A stretch of DNA of 64,000 nt from Epibacterium ulvae (GTDB taxonomy: Bacteria > Pseudomonadota > Alphaproteobacteria > Rhodobacterales > Rhodobacteraceae). Below are positions 15,553 to 25,432 of this stretch, one piece after another. The stretch is from assembly GCF_900102795.1 (NCBI RefSeq), contig NZ_FMWG01000003.1, positions 364,755 to 428,754 of the forward strand. Direction: 5' to 3'. Position numbers and translations under genes: made by a program. Under the pieces are notes generated by a model. That model searched no databases. It was not told the origin of the DNA and saw only the letters and a list, made by a program, of their open reading frames with translations. Within the stretch, counting starts at the first letter, position 1. Each line of letters starts with the position of its first letter.

Positions 15553-18033
15553 TCACAAATATTCTTTCAAATGCGCGTTTGCTTTCTCCCAAATAGAGGC
15601 AAAATGAGCATAGCCAGGATCAACGCCTGCATCGGCCATTTCAATACTCAATAGCAGCTCACGTAATTCACCAAGACCTAACACGGCTGCCGACCCAGCC
15701 AAACGATGTGCTTCAGCGCGTACCTCGTTTGACAATGCGCTTTGCAGAGTACGTGAAAAACGCACAACATCCTCCTGAAATTCAACCAAAAAGACACGCG
15801 CACGTTCGGGGCCCAGCGCTGTAAAATATTGCGCAATATCAGAGCCAGCCGTGCCCTCGGATTCCTGGCTGAGACCACCAGCCCGGCGGAAGATCACATC
15901 TTCCAAAGCGGGTTTGTCGATAGGTTTGGTCAGTACCTCTACAAAACCAGCCTCCAGAATATGCTCATGGTCGTCAGCGCCCACATAGGCTGTGAGAGCC
16001 ACGATATCTGTGTCTGGCGCTAGGTTTTGATCTCGAATACGTGTGATGGCCTCTATACCATCGACTTCTGGCATGCTGATATCCATCAGAACCAAATCAA
16101 ACGTGGATTGCCTTACCGCCTCTACAGCCTCTGCCCCCCCCGAGGCTGCGGTCACATTATGACCCATTTTTTGCAAGCGCTCCAAAAGCAATTCACGATT
16201 GATGTCATTGTCTTCGACAATCAACAGACGTGCATGTTGCGTGGGGATCGCGGCGCTACGCGCATTTGTTTCCTTCGTAGCCTCTGCAGGAGGTAAATTA
16301 ACGGAAACAATAAATGTGCTGCCTTCTCCCAATTCACTTTCACAAGATACGCGTCCTCCCATTCCTTGGACCAAGCGTTTGGTGATCGCCAAACCCAAAC
16401 CTGTTCCCTCGCTCACACGTCCATAGCTTGCATCGACGCGCACAAAGTCATCAAAAATCTGTTCCAAGTGATCAGCCGGGATGCCTTTGCCGGTGTCTGC
16501 AACTTGAATTTCAACCTGATCAGTATCGTCGATGCGGCACACATCAACCATCACAGCCCCTTCTTCTGTGAACTTTATCGCGTTGCCCACCAAGTTTAGC
16601 AAAATTTGCTGGAGCGCACGCGACTGCCCCAAAACATGTGACGTTTCGCCAAGATAGCAATGTACAGAGAGATCCAGACCTGCCCGCTGAGCACTCGCTT
16701 GCTGGCTTCCGACCAAAGCAGTCACAAGACCTTCCATATCAAAGGCAGAAACGCTCTCGACGCTTGCCCCAGCTTCCAGGCGCGACAGTTCAAGTATATC
16801 GTTCACATGGTGTAGCAGGAGTTCACCAGAAACCCGCATCGCATCAATATATCGTTTTTGCCCGTCGGTCAGGGGCGTATCTTCCAAAACATCAACAGCG
16901 CCCAGTATTCCTGTCAGCGGCGTGCGCATTTCGTGGCTCATAACTGTCAAAAGAGCTGCTTTGGCGCGTTCCCCCGCAAGCGCATTGTCACGGGCACGTC
17001 TCAACTCCTCTTCAACCGCATATCGATCAGAAATATCACGTAGATAGCTGACGAATACAGCATCTACCCCGGATTTTGCCGCGCTGATGGACAGTTCAAC
17101 CGGGAACATCTCACCATTTTTACGGCACGCTTCCAACTCAATTCGTCCGCGGTCAGTTAAACTAGAGGTACCATGCTTGACACAGTGATCAAATCCAGCC
17201 GCGTAGACTCTTTGAAGATACTTTGGGACCATGAGCTGGAGAAATTCTGCGTTGATCGCTTCTTCTCGACTATAGCCAAAAACGGTTTCAGCCGCGCCAT
17301 TATAATCCTGAATGCGCCCATCATGTCCAACCACCAAGACGGCATCCAGAGACGAGGAGACCATCGCTTGTAGCTTTGAAGCGACTTCTATCTTTTCGAT
17401 CGCCATTGCCTGTCCACGTCTGTACAATCCAGCGAGCAGGCAAACTGTAGCGATCAACGCTGTGATAAGAACAAACACAACGGCTGCGAGCTGCGACAAC
17501 AGTGCATGCAGACCGACGCGGTTACTTTCATTGAGTGTCGAGTAGACTTCTAATCCAGTGAGCGCGAACCGTCTAATGCTCTCACGATTGTCTTGCAGCA
17601 GGCTATTAAGCAGTGGAAGCTGAGCAAACAGTTCAGCATCTGTGCTATCGATATAGGTAGCCATCTCATCGATTTGCGACTGGATATCATGAAGATGCCT
17701 TAAAGCTGTTTCGTTTTCACGCAGGGGGGCAAAGACACGGCTTTCACGAACGGTTATAATGCGACTGTAAAACACATCAAACACACGCCTTAGGCTTGGC
17801 AGATCCTCAAGTGACTGCACCGCAAGCGCCGCATTTTCGACTTTTAGGTGTTCAACTTCAATCTGCGTCAGGTTCCACTGGCGATTGTCAGTCTGAGCGA
17901 TAGACAGATCTTCCAATCTGTCTAATACTCTCGCGCCAAGCCAAACCGCCTCCAGCAATAACAGGAGAATGATGGCAATTGTAAACCCAACTAAAATCCG
18001 GGGAAATTTAAATTCCAGGCGATCTTCGCCCAT
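15553..18033 (-). CDS. Hybrid sensor histidine kinase with PAS, REC and Hpt domains
   Basis: An 826-aa membrane kinase built for a phosphorelay. Membrane helices are at about 12-33 and 182-203, enclosing a helical periplasmic domain. A PAS domain (about 224-340, DAVLVVGHDGRIQDYNGAAE) and a HisKA domain with phospho-His367 in SHEMRTPLTG follow. The ATPase domain has N484 and DTGKGIP. The receiver domain (602-710) has phospho-Asp651 in LVLMDISMPEVDG, and a C-terminal Hpt has His776 in AEAHRLAGSAA. The gene is 19 bases downstream of the periplasmic molybdopterin-fold gene, and a response regulator is divergent. The G8 run at 16134-16141 lies in the receiver domain. Confidence 0.94.
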   Translation of the reverse strand: MGEDRLEFKFPRILVGFTIAIILLLLLEAVWLGARVLDRLEDLSIAQTDNRQWNLTQIEVEHLKVENAALAVQSLEDLPSLRRVFDVFYSRIITVRESRVFAPLRENETALRHLHDIQSQIDEMATYIDSTDAELFAQLPLLNSLLQDNRESIRRFALTGLEVYSTLNESNRVGLHALLSQLAAVVFVLITALIATVCLLAGLYRRGQAMAIEKIEVASKLQAMVSSSLDAVLVVGHDGRIQDYNGAAETVFGYSREEAINAEFLQLMVPKYLQRVYAAGFDHCVKHGTSSLTDRGRIELEACRKNGEMFPVELSISAAKSGVDAVFVSYLRDISDRYAVEEELRRARDNALAGERAKAALLTVMSHEMRTPLTGILGAVDVLEDTPLTDGQKRYIDAMRVSGELLLHHVNDILELSRLEAGASVESVSAFDMEGLVTALVGSQQASAQRAGLDLSVHCYLGETSHVLGQSRALQQILLNLVGNAIKFTEEGAVMVDVCRIDDTDQVEIQVADTGKGIPADHLEQIFDDFVRVDASYGRVSEGTGLGLAITKRLVQGMGGRVSCESELGEGSTFIVSVNLPPAEATKETNARSAAIPTQHARLLIVEDNDINRELLLERLQKMGHNVTAASGGAEAVEAVRQSTFDLVLMDISMPEVDGIEAITRIRDQNLAPDTDIVALTAYVGADDHEHILEAGFVEVLTKPIDKPALEDVIFRRAGGLSQESEGTAGSDIAQYFTALGPERARVFLVEFQEDVVRFSRTLQSALSNEVRAEAHRLAGSAAVLGLGELRELLLSIEMADAGVDPGYAHFASIWEKANAHLKEYL

Positions 18034-18052
18034 TCATACTCCCCTTCATTTT

Positions 18053-18547
18053 TTACTTTGAAACAATAATTTTCTCTAGCTGCCAGATGCTGCGTGAATA
18101 TACAGCCTCGGTCTGGTAGCTTGGGTCACGATCATAAGGATAGACGATCCAGAGTGGCCCTTTGTTTCGCACGCTCATCGAGGCGCCGTTACGTTCATAT
18201 GCAACGATAGGCCCTCCAGCAATAGCGTCAGTGATTGGAATTGTTACCGAATAGTCGTTGATCGCAACCGCCTGTAACTGGCCACCTGAAACGTTAAGCT
18301 GTTCAAGAAGCGTGGAGAGGGCCACCCCTTTAAACTGTTGCACGCCTTCAGTCCAAATCGTGTTGGTTTCGAACCCTTCAGCAGAAACCGCGCGCAAATC
18401 ATCAAGCGTGTAAGAATGGCTTTCGCGTAGGCTACCATCATCATTCAACACATCAACCTGAAGAAGTGTCGCACCGGCATGCGCGCCCCCTACGCCCGCA
18501 AAAACTATCGCGACAATCATCACCATGCGCTTGAGAACTGCGATCAT
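18053..18547 (-). CDS. Periplasmic protein with molybdopterin-oxidoreductase-like fold
   Basis: A 164-aa exported protein with a Sec signal peptide (MIVAIVFAGVGGAHAG, cleavage near residue 24). The mature part matches small proteins related to the sulfite-oxidase/YedY molybdopterin-binding fold: YTLDDLRAVSAEGFET, then FKGVALSTLLEQL and AINDYSVTIPITDA, ending RNKGPLWIVYPYDRDP. The cofactor-binding Cys of true enzymes is not present, so it is more likely a binding or sensory subunit than an oxidoreductase. It is the promoter-proximal gene of an operon with the hybrid kinase, suggesting that it presents a periplasmic signal to it. Confidence 0.75.
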   Translation of the reverse strand: MIAVLKRMVMIVAIVFAGVGGAHAGATLLQVDVLNDDGSLRESHSYTLDDLRAVSAEGFETNTIWTEGVQQFKGVALSTLLEQLNVSGGQLQAVAINDYSVTIPITDAIAGGPIVAYERNGASMSVRNKGPLWIVYPYDRDPSYQTEAVYSRSIWQLEKIIVSK

Positions 18548-18749
18548 TCGATTTGCTCCTGATATTTACTGAACAGCGCGACTATTCCACAGATTGCTGC
18601 TTTGTGCATTGGCGACTGAGGATATTACTCTATCCTTTCGTATAAAGGTTTCTACTCTCTGAACGTTTGAACTAGGCTAACGTGCCTTAACGATAAGATT
18701 TTCGGCAGATTATCATAACCCAATGGATTTGGGATATTGGAGAACGAAA

Positions 18750-19466
18750 ATGCAAGATCTTTCGCACAGTGCACTCGCAAAAGTTGATGGTTTTGAAACT
18801 AATAACGCGTTAGGCTTAGAAGACTATTATCAACATAAGGTTGCTTCGTTGATGCGTATACTTCTTGCAGATGACCACGACATGGTCCGTGAAACGATTT
18901 CCGCCTATCTAAAATCAGAAGGCGGAGCCGAGGTGGAAACCGCAGTAGATCTGCAATCTGCATTGTCACTAATTGAATCTGACGGTCCTTACGATCTGGT
19001 GCTTCTGGATTACAACATGCCCGGTATGATGGGATTGGATGGCCTGTCACGGGCGCTCAATGCGAACGGAAATAAAGGTGTTGGCATTTTGTCTGGTAGC
19101 GCCCCTGCCCGTACGGCCCAGGATGCGTTAGACGCAGGTGCGATTGGTTTTATTCCCAAAACCATGGGCGCACAGTCCCTTTTGAACGCGGTCCGGTTTA
19201 TGTGCGCAGGTGAAGTATATATGCCCGTGTCTTTGATGCGCGAACAATCCAACACCCGCGATCATCCAATCGCACAGAAGTTAAGCCCGCGTGAGATGGA
19301 AGTTCTGGGCGGGTTGAGCCGCGGCTTGTCCAACAAAGAAATCGCACGTGAGTTGGAACTGCAAGAGGTCACTATCAAACTTCACGTACGTACCCTGTGC
19401 CGCAAACTAGACGCGAAGAATCGCACACAAGCTGCTCTGATTGCCAAAGAAGCTGGACTATTTTAG
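18750..19466 (+). CDS. NarL/LuxR-type response regulator
   Basis: A response regulator with an N-terminal receiver domain starting MRILLADDHDMVRETI, phospho-Asp in LVLLDYNMPGMMG and Lys in IGFIPKTMG. The C-terminal LuxR helix-turn-helix is LSPREMEVLGGLSRGLSNKE with EVTIKLHVRTLCRKL. The start at 18750 has GGAG seven bases upstream and gives a 34-residue leader before the receiver; ATG 18852, directly at MRILLADD, is an alternative. It is divergent from the molybdopterin-fold/hybrid-kinase operon and is the obvious final acceptor of that relay. Confidence 0.92.
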   Translation: MQDLSHSALAKVDGFETNNALGLEDYYQHKVASLMRILLADDHDMVRETISAYLKSEGGAEVETAVDLQSALSLIESDGPYDLVLLDYNMPGMMGLDGLSRALNANGNKGVGILSGSAPARTAQDALDAGAIGFIPKTMGAQSLLNAVRFMCAGEVYMPVSLMREQSNTRDHPIAQKLSPREMEVLGGLSRGLSNKEIARELELQEVTIKLHVRTLCRKLDAKNRTQAALIAKEAGLF

Positions 19467-19540
19467 CAAGCACAGATTGCGCGCCCTAGAATATTGGTTT
19501 TCTAGGTGACTCCCTACGGTGTTTTCATTATGTTCTCGCT

Positions 19541-19879
19541 ATGGCGACACCTGTTTCATCCATCAAATACCTCGGCCCAGCCTATGAAGAGGCTTGCCGC
19601 AGGGCTCAGATAAATTCAGCAGAAGAATTGCGCGCGCTTGGCGCGGATGCTGCATATGCAAAGCTTCTGAACTCTGGCAGCAAACCACATTTTATCGGTT
19701 ACTATGTTTTGGTAATGGCCCTACAGGGACGTCCATGGAACGATTGTAAAGGGGACGAGAAAAAAGCGTTGCGCCAGCGCTTTGACGCCATCAAAGCGCA
19801 AAGCTTTGACAAAGATCTCTCCGAATTCGAACGTATTCTGGACAGCATTGGTGTAATCGAACCTCAACGCGGCACCTAA
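19541..19879 (+). CDS. TfoX C-terminal domain protein
   Basis: A 112-aa protein consisting only of the TfoX C-terminal domain, a helix-hairpin-helix-like module. It begins SSIKYLGPAYEEACRRAQIN and continues AEELRALGADAAYAKLL, the usual family pattern. In Haemophilus and Vibrio the full TfoX (Sxy) protein activates competence genes; the isolated C-terminal domain has no established role. It follows the response regulator by 75 bases on the same strand. The C-terminal half is charged and helical. Confidence 0.8.
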   Translation: MATPVSSIKYLGPAYEEACRRAQINSAEELRALGADAAYAKLLNSGSKPHFIGYYVLVMALQGRPWNDCKGDEKKALRQRFDAIKAQSFDKDLSEFERILDSIGVIEPQRGT

Positions 19880-19991
19880 TAATTTTTCAACCTAATAGAT
19901 GGATTCTACTTGTAGTTTTCCCAAGAGAGCCATTATTTGGCATCCTCTTAGCTCAACACGTCTTCACTTTGGACATTAGGATTGCTCCGAC

Positions 19992-21164
19992 ATGGCGCCA
20001 GCCGCTCTTATACGTGATATCGTTCACATCGGTGAAACGCTGCACCAAAGTGGCTGTGCTCCTTATAAAATCGAGAAATACGTGCAGCACTATGCCATAA
20101 CTCAAGGTATAAATGCAGTCGTGCAGGCAACCCCCACATCACTGACCTATCATTTTCCAGACGAAGACAATCAAATGGTGATCCAGCGCTTATCTCCAGC
20201 CTCGATTGACCTTAGTTTGTTGGCCGATACCATTACAAGGATCAGTCACCCGACACTCCCCCCAGTGGATCGCGCCAGTGCTTACCCACTCTGGCTTATT
20301 CTGGTGGCAAATATTATCCTGCCTCCAGCCTTTCTTTCCCTAATCGGCGTGAGCGCACAGACGGTATTTTTGTCTCCACTGCTGGGGTTACTCGTCTGGC
20401 TTTGCCAACAGATGTGTCAAGGGGATCGTGCGAAATTGGTCGAGTTTCTCAGCGCAGTTGTCGCTGGACTCACTGTTTCATTCTTCAGCAGTCAAGGATA
20501 CGAAGTCCCGCTTTGGGGGTTGGCCATTGCTGCCGTTATCTTATTTGTGCCCGGTCTTTCTATTGCCAATGCTTTGGAATGTTTGGCTTTCAACGACCTA
20601 ATTTCTGGGGTCAGCTTATTAGCACACTCCTTATTTGTGTTGATGAAATTGTTCATCGGCATCTACATTGGGTTGAGCTTGGGCGGCATTTTCTGGGATA
20701 GCCCACCATCTGCGCCAAATGTGAACGAAGTGCCGGGCTGGCTGGCTTATGTTGCCCTACCAGCTCTATCATTTTCGATTGGACTGATATTCAACGCACG
20801 TCTACGCGATATTATCTTGGCTGTTCCCGTTACAATCATCGGCATGTGGGGCCCACTTTATCTAGGTTTTGGCGCGGGTTGGATTGTCGGCACTTGGGTC
20901 AGTGCGACCTTGATCACTGTCTATGGCACCTGGCTGGCCAAAGTGCTGAAATTGACCGGTGCGATCTATATCGTACAAGGCATTATTATTCTTGTACCTG
21001 GCAGCCGCGTCTTGATGGGGGCCACGCAATCGTTGTTTTCAGAATCTTTGATGGCCATGCCGGGTGTGGGATTGTCTGCCTTTTTGATGTTTGCCGCCAT
21101 TGCTGCCGGGCAAATGACAGCCTTATCGTTTTATTCGCAAAAGAACCGCAACTTGATTTCTTAA
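19992..21164 (+). CDS. Threonine/serine exporter family membrane protein (ThrE-like)
   Basis: A 390-aa inner-membrane protein joining the two ThrE modules in one chain. The N-terminal soluble part (HIGETLHQSGCAPYKIEKYV, about 1-90) is the DUF1212 domain. It is followed by about ten hydrophobic segments, for example LILVANIILPPAFLSLIG and GLAIAAVILFVPGLSIANAL, the latter with the conserved PG of the family. Corynebacterium ThrE exports threonine and serine; the substrate here is inferred only. It is convergent with ndk, and the terminator between them can serve both. Confidence 0.85.
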   Translation: MAPAALIRDIVHIGETLHQSGCAPYKIEKYVQHYAITQGINAVVQATPTSLTYHFPDEDNQMVIQRLSPASIDLSLLADTITRISHPTLPPVDRASAYPLWLILVANIILPPAFLSLIGVSAQTVFLSPLLGLLVWLCQQMCQGDRAKLVEFLSAVVAGLTVSFFSSQGYEVPLWGLAIAAVILFVPGLSIANALECLAFNDLISGVSLLAHSLFVLMKLFIGIYIGLSLGGIFWDSPPSAPNVNEVPGWLAYVALPALSFSIGLIFNARLRDIILAVPVTIIGMWGPLYLGFGAGWIVGTWVSATLITVYGTWLAKVLKLTGAIYIVQGIIILVPGSRVLMGATQSLFSESLMAMPGVGLSAFLMFAAIAAGQMTALSFYSQKNRNLIS

Positions 21165-21167
21165 AAC

Positions 21168-21196
21168 AAAAAAAGCTGCCGCAATCCTGCAGCAGC
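21168..21196 (-). terminator. Intrinsic terminator of ndk
   Basis: On the minus strand an 8-bp stem, GCTGCTGC with GCGGCAGC around loop AGGATT, followed by seven T residues. It lies directly after the ndk stop at 21223. Confidence 0.85.
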
Positions 21197-21222
21197 CTCA
21201 TAATTTAGTGCGCTAAGCGACC

Positions 21223-21645
21223 TTAGCCAACCAGCTCAAGACCGGAGAAGAAATATGCGATTTCTTCTGCAGCGGTCTCAGGTGCATCTGAACCATGTAC
21301 AGAGTTTTCACCAACAGATTCAGCAAACTCTGCGCGGATGGTGCCAGCGTCTGCGTCTGCAGGGTTGGTTGCGCCCATAACTTCGCGGTTTTTCGCGATC
21401 GCGTCTTCACCTTCCAGAACCTGTGCAACAATCGGCGCAGATGCCATGAATTCACACAGTTCGTCGTAGAAAGGGCGTTCTGCGTGAACTTTGTAGAATT
21501 CACCAGCCTGGGCTTTGCTCAGGTGGATACGCTTTTGTGCAACAACGCGCAGGCCTGCTTCTTCAAATTTGGCATTGATTTTGCCAGTCAGGTTGCGACG
21601 GGTTGCATCAGGTTTGATGATCGAGAAGGTGCGTTGAATTGCCAT
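21223..21645 (-). CDS. ndk: Nucleoside diphosphate kinase
   Basis: Transfers the gamma phosphate between nucleoside triphosphates and diphosphates through a phospho-His intermediate. The 140-aa chain starts [20 protein letters not shown], containing the KPD motif. The active-site His is in [13 protein letters not shown], and [19 protein letters not shown] is fully conserved. The start ATG 21643-21645 has AGGAG about nine bases upstream; a longer open frame to 21918 is not part of the family. It is divergent from the ABC-F gene and followed by a strong terminator. Confidence 0.98.
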   Translation of the reverse strand: MAIQRTFSIIKPDATRRNLTGKINAKFEEAGLRVVAQKRIHLSKAQAGEFYKVHAERPFYDELCEFMASAPIVAQVLEGEDAIAKNREVMGATNPADADAGTIRAEFAESVGENSVHGSDAPETAAEEIAYFFSGLELVG

Positions 21646-21851
21646 GGTTCGGCTCTCCTGAATAAAATGCACGGGGCCAGCCCCCAATGCGTGAAAACTT
21701 TGCGCGCCGCGTAACATGCCTTTGGTCTCTTGGGAAGGGAATTGTTCTTTTAAATCTTTCGGCTCTCCTAGCGCTTGGCGTGGGAGTTTGCCCCTTGAAA
21801 AGAAGACCAAAGCGCATTGACAGGCTGCGCCCACTGCGCCACACCGCATCC

Positions 21852-23708
21852 ATGTTACGGATCTCTGATATTTCTTATGCCGTTGAGGGTCGTCCGCTTT
21901 TCGACGGCGCAAGTGCAACCATTCCCGAAGGCCATAAAGTCGGTCTGGTGGGCCGTAATGGTACAGGCAAAACCACGCTGTTTCGCCTGATCCGCAGCGA
22001 ATTGTCGCTTGAAAGTGGAGAGATCACCCTGCCCGGCAAGGCACGCATTGGCGGCATTGCTCAGGAAGTACCTTCATCGCAAACCTCTTTGATCGACACC
22101 GTGTTGGAAGCTGACATTGAACGTACCGCGTTAATGAAAGAATCCGAGACCGCAGAAGATCCCACACGTATTGCCGAGATCCAAACCCGGCTTGTTGATA
22201 TTGATGCCTGGTCCGCCGAAGCCCGCGCCGCTTCAATCCTCAAAGGATTAGGATTTGACTATGAAGATCAGCAACGCCCCTGCGCTGATTTTTCCGGCGG
22301 CTGGCGTATGCGTGTCGCTTTGGCTGCAGTGCTTTTTGCGCAACCAGATCTTTTGCTGCTGGACGAACCGACAAACTACCTCGATCTTGAAGGGGCTTTG
22401 TGGCTTGAACACTATCTGGTGCGTTATCCGCATACAGTCATCATCATCAGCCACGACCGCGAATTGCTAAACCGATCTGTAAACGGGATCCTGCACCTTG
22501 AGGATCGTAATCTGACGTTTTACAGCGGCAATTATGACCAGTTTGCCCGCCAACGCGCGGCAAATCGCGCCAACCAAGCAGCGGCTGCCAAAAAACAAGA
22601 AGCCCAGCGCGCGCATTTACAGTCCTTTGTGGATCGTTTCAAAGCGAAGGCCACAAAAGCCAAGCAAGCCCAAAGCCGGGTCAAGATGCTGGAAAAGATG
22701 GAGACTATTCGCGCCCCGGAAGATGCAGCGCGCACTGTGTTTTCCTTCCCGAAACCCGAAGAGTTATCACCGCCCATTATCGCCACTGAAGGTGCCAGCG
22801 TGGGCTATGACGGGAAGGCGATCCTAAATAAAATGGATCTGCGCATTGATCAGGATGATCGCATCGCGCTGCTGGGCAAGAACGGACAAGGGAAATCAAC
22901 CTTGTCAAAAATGCTATCTGATCGCCTGCCCGTCTTAAGTGGCAAAATGACGCGCTCAAACAAATTGCGCATCGGATTTTTTGCACAACATCAGGTGGAT
23001 GAGCTGTATGTAGATGAAACGCCGCTTGAACACCTGCGGCGCCTGCGTCCGAATGAAACTCCTGCACAGAACCGGGCACGGCTTGCCGGGTTTGGGTTAG
23101 GCGCAGATCAAGCAACCACCGAGGTTGGGCGTTTGTCTGGTGGTCAAAAAGCGCGGCTGTCTTTGCTGATCGCAACATTGGACGCCCCCCATATCCTGAT
23201 CCTGGACGAACCAACCAACCACTTGGATATTGAAAGCCGTGAAGCCTTGGTCGAGGCGTTGACGGCCTATACCGGCGCGGTCATTCTGGTAAGCCACGAC
23301 ATGCACCTGTTGAGCCTTGTTGCAGACCGTTTATGGCTTGTATCAAATGGTACCGTGAAACCCTATGAGGGTGATTTGGAAAGCTACAGAAGCTTCCTGC
23401 TGGAACGCGACAAACCCGCGCAAAAACCAAAAGCAAAGGTCGAAAAGGAAGTCAAACGCGTCTCCCGCGACGAAATCCTTGCCCTGCGCAGCGAAGTTCG
23501 CAAATGTGAAGCACGCGTCGAGAAACTGACCGACATGCAAGAAAAGCTGGATCAAAAGCTTGCAGATCCACGTCTTTATGAAGACGGCAACTCTGCAGAC
23601 ATTGAGGTCTGGAAAAAGAAACACAACGAATGTGCCGAGGCCTTAGATCGTGCTGAGGGTCTTTGGTTGGATGCTCTCGAAAAGCTTGAAAAGGCAGAAA
23701 CCTCCTAA
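21852..23708 (+). CDS. ABC-F family ATPase, YheS type
   Basis: A 618-aa soluble protein with two ABC domains and no membrane segments. Walker A motifs are [10 protein letters not shown] and [10 protein letters not shown], the Walker B and following residues are [15 protein letters not shown] and [14 protein letters not shown], and the signatures are DFSGGWRMR and LSGGQKAR. The interdomain linker (P-site tRNA interaction motif region) is basic, and a coiled coil follows the second domain ([14 protein letters not shown] onward), as in E. coli YheS. ABC-F proteins act on ribosomes. The start at 21852 gives the standard [13 protein letters not shown] beginning. Its stop overlaps the marC start by one base. 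Confidence 0.93.
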   Translation: MLRISDISYAVEGRPLFDGASATIPEGHKVGLVGRNGTGKTTLFRLIRSELSLESGEITLPGKARIGGIAQEVPSSQTSLIDTVLEADIERTALMKESETAEDPTRIAEIQTRLVDIDAWSAEARAASILKGLGFDYEDQQRPCADFSGGWRMRVALAAVLFAQPDLLLLDEPTNYLDLEGALWLEHYLVRYPHTVIIISHDRELLNRSVNGILHLEDRNLTFYSGNYDQFARQRAANRANQAAAAKKQEAQRAHLQSFVDRFKAKATKAKQAQSRVKMLEKMETIRAPEDAARTVFSFPKPEELSPPIIATEGASVGYDGKAILNKMDLRIDQDDRIALLGKNGQGKSTLSKMLSDRLPVLSGKMTRSNKLRIGFFAQHQVDELYVDETPLEHLRRLRPNETPAQNRARLAGFGLGADQATTEVGRLSGGQKARLSLLIATLDAPHILILDEPTNHLDIESREALVEALTAYTGAVILVSHDMHLLSLVADRLWLVSNGTVKPYEGDLESYRSFLLERDKPAQKPKAKVEKEVKRVSRDEILALRSEVRKCEARVEKLTDMQEKLDQKLADPRLYEDGNSADIEVWKKKHNECAEALDRAEGLWLDALEKLEKAETS

Positions 23709-24328
23709 TGGACACCAGCTTTCTGATCACTTCATTTGTTACGCTCTTTGTCATCATTGATCCAATCGGCCTGACCCCACTGTTTATCGCGCTGACCCAG
23801 GGCATGCCACCCGAGCAGAAGCGAAAAGTCGCAATTCGCGCTGTCTTAGTGTCAGGCGGAATTCTCGCACTATTTGCGCTTTCTGGTGAAGCCGTATTGG
23901 GTTTCATTGGGATTTCCATGCCAGCGTTTAGAATAGCTGGAGGGATCTTGCTGTTTCTGACAGCGCTCGACATGTTGTTTGAACGGCGCACGAAACGGCG
24001 TGAAGATCGGCAAGAGGAAGAAGAGCACGAAGATCCGTCAGTCTTTCCGCTGTCAATTCCATTAATCGCGGGGCCCGGTTCAATCGCAACCGTTATTCTT
24101 CTCGCTGGCGAACAATCCGGCTTTATAGGCTTTGCGGCTGTCATGGGAGTTGTGGCAAGCGTCTTATTGATCTTGCTGGCTTTATGCCTCACCTCAGGTG
24201 CTTTGGCCCGTCTATTGGGAAAAACAGGCGTAACAGTTGTCACCCGTCTTCTTGGCATGCTGTTGGCCGCCTTATCTGTTCAGTTTGTCCTTGATGGGCT
24301 GCGCGATTTCGGGTTCGCAGCCTCGTAA
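23708..24328 (+). CDS. MarC family membrane protein
   Basis: A 206-aa integral membrane protein of the MarC/UPF0056 family with six predicted helices. Typical segments are FVTLFVIIDPIGLTPLFIAL at the start, AFRIAGGILLFLTALDML in the middle, and PLSIPLIAGPGSIATVILLA after the central loop. A charged loop (RRTKRREDRQEEEEHEDP) separates the two halves. No transport function is firmly established for the family. It overlaps the ABC-F stop (TAATG), so the two genes are coupled. Confidence 0.9.
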   Translation: MDTSFLITSFVTLFVIIDPIGLTPLFIALTQGMPPEQKRKVAIRAVLVSGGILALFALSGEAVLGFIGISMPAFRIAGGILLFLTALDMLFERRTKRREDRQEEEEHEDPSVFPLSIPLIAGPGSIATVILLAGEQSGFIGFAAVMGVVASVLLILLALCLTSGALARLLGKTGVTVVTRLLGMLLAALSVQFVLDGLRDFGFAAS

Positions 24329-24368
24329 TTGGTCGCTTGGCACCCTATCTCATATGCGGGAGGCCCAG

Positions 24369-24950
24369 ATGGACGGACATGACACAGCGCAACTTATCTA
24401 CTTAGGTATCTTGCTTGGGGCAGGTGTTTTATGGTTTGTCGCTCAGCGTCGGATCGGTCTGAATAAGATCCTGCAGTATATTGCGATTTGGGGGTTTATT
24501 TTTGTCGGCGTAATCGCAGCATATGGCCTATGGGACGATATTCGCGGCACCATCCGGCCACAGCATGCAGTTCATCAGGACAATGGTCAAATCAATGTCC
24601 CGCGCGCACGGGACGGGCATTATTACCTAACACTGCAAGTGAATGACACGCCTATCACATTCCTCGTCGACACGGGCGCAACGCAGATGGTTCTGACACA
24701 ACAAGACGCGTCCCAGATCGGCCTCAAACCGGACACCCTGCCATATCATGGCAGAGCGCAGACAGCCAATGGTGAGGTGCGCACCGCACGTGTTAGATTA
24801 GACAGCATTGATATTGGCCAAGTGCGCGATACAAACGTCACGGCGTATGTCAATCAAGGTGAATTACAAAATTCACTGCTTGGCATGGGGTACCTTCAAC
24901 GTTGGCAAAGCATCGAAATCCGGAATAACGAGCTCATTTTGACCCGCTAA
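24369..24950 (+). CDS. Membrane-anchored clan AA aspartic protease (TIGR02281 type)
   Basis: A 193-aa protein with two N-terminal hydrophobic segments (LIYLGILLGAGVLWFVAQ, then ILQYIAIWGFIFVGVIAAYG). A retropepsin-like domain follows, with the catalytic triad in TFLVDTGATQMVLT near residue 100 and the flexible flap after TANGEVRTARVRL. One Asp per chain implies an active dimer, likely facing the periplasm. The start at 24369 has GGGAGG five bases upstream; the longer frame overlaps marC. It is downstream of marC on the same strand and convergent with holC. Its substrates are unknown. Confidence 0.85.
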   Translation: MDGHDTAQLIYLGILLGAGVLWFVAQRRIGLNKILQYIAIWGFIFVGVIAAYGLWDDIRGTIRPQHAVHQDNGQINVPRARDGHYYLTLQVNDTPITFLVDTGATQMVLTQQDASQIGLKPDTLPYHGRAQTANGEVRTARVRLDSIDIGQVRDTNVTAYVNQGELQNSLLGMGYLQRWQSIEIRNNELILTR

Positions 24951-24966
24951 ATACAGGAAACAAAGC

Positions 24967-25425
24967 CTAACTCTCTGCTTTCTTTTCCCAGCGACCGCTC
25001 GCTTCAGACCAATATTGCGCAGCGCATCCCGCTTGGGTTAGCGATTTCCACTGAACGCGCGCACGACTGACTGCGTCTGGGTCCGTGCCATCAAATAAGA
25101 TACAGACACGTTCCAACGCATTCACTTCAGCCGCTGATATCTCTGCGCCATCCACAGACATCATACAGGCCGGATTATTTGAAGTCTCCACCGCAGCGGT
25201 GAGCAAAATCGGCTGTAAGCTGTCATGAGGGCCGCCAGCAAGCCCATGTGCAAGAAACCCATCATCAGGCCCAAGCCACAGGCGGTCATCTAACCATTGC
25301 ATGCGTGCAGGATCTGTCCCCCGTACCGCAATGCGCCAACCAGCACTGCGCGCTTTATCAAGCAGCACTGGCAGCGTTTCTTCCAGCGGGCGCTGGGTCA
25401 GATGGTAAAAATAGGCAGCCCCCAT
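24967..25425 (-). CDS. holC: DNA polymerase III chi subunit
   Basis: A 152-aa chi subunit of the replicative polymerase clamp-loader complex, which links it to single-strand binding protein. The N-terminus MGAAYFYHLTQRPLEETLP is typical of alphaproteobacterial HolC, followed by LLDKARSAGWRIAVRG and a DRLWLGPDDGFLAHG block. The start is ATG 25423-25425, seven bases beyond the pepA stop, so it is the second gene of a pepA-holC operon, the common arrangement in proteobacteria. Confidence 0.92.
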   Translation of the reverse strand: MGAAYFYHLTQRPLEETLPVLLDKARSAGWRIAVRGTDPARMQWLDDRLWLGPDDGFLAHGLAGGPHDSLQPILLTAAVETSNNPACMMSVDGAEISAAEVNALERVCILFDGTDPDAVSRARVQWKSLTQAGCAAQYWSEASGRWEKKAES

Positions 25426-25432
25426 TGCTGAA

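Noticed and set aside
21646..21918. A long N-terminal extension of ndk
   Set aside because: The residues match no part of the family, and a good binding site precedes the internal ATG at 21645.
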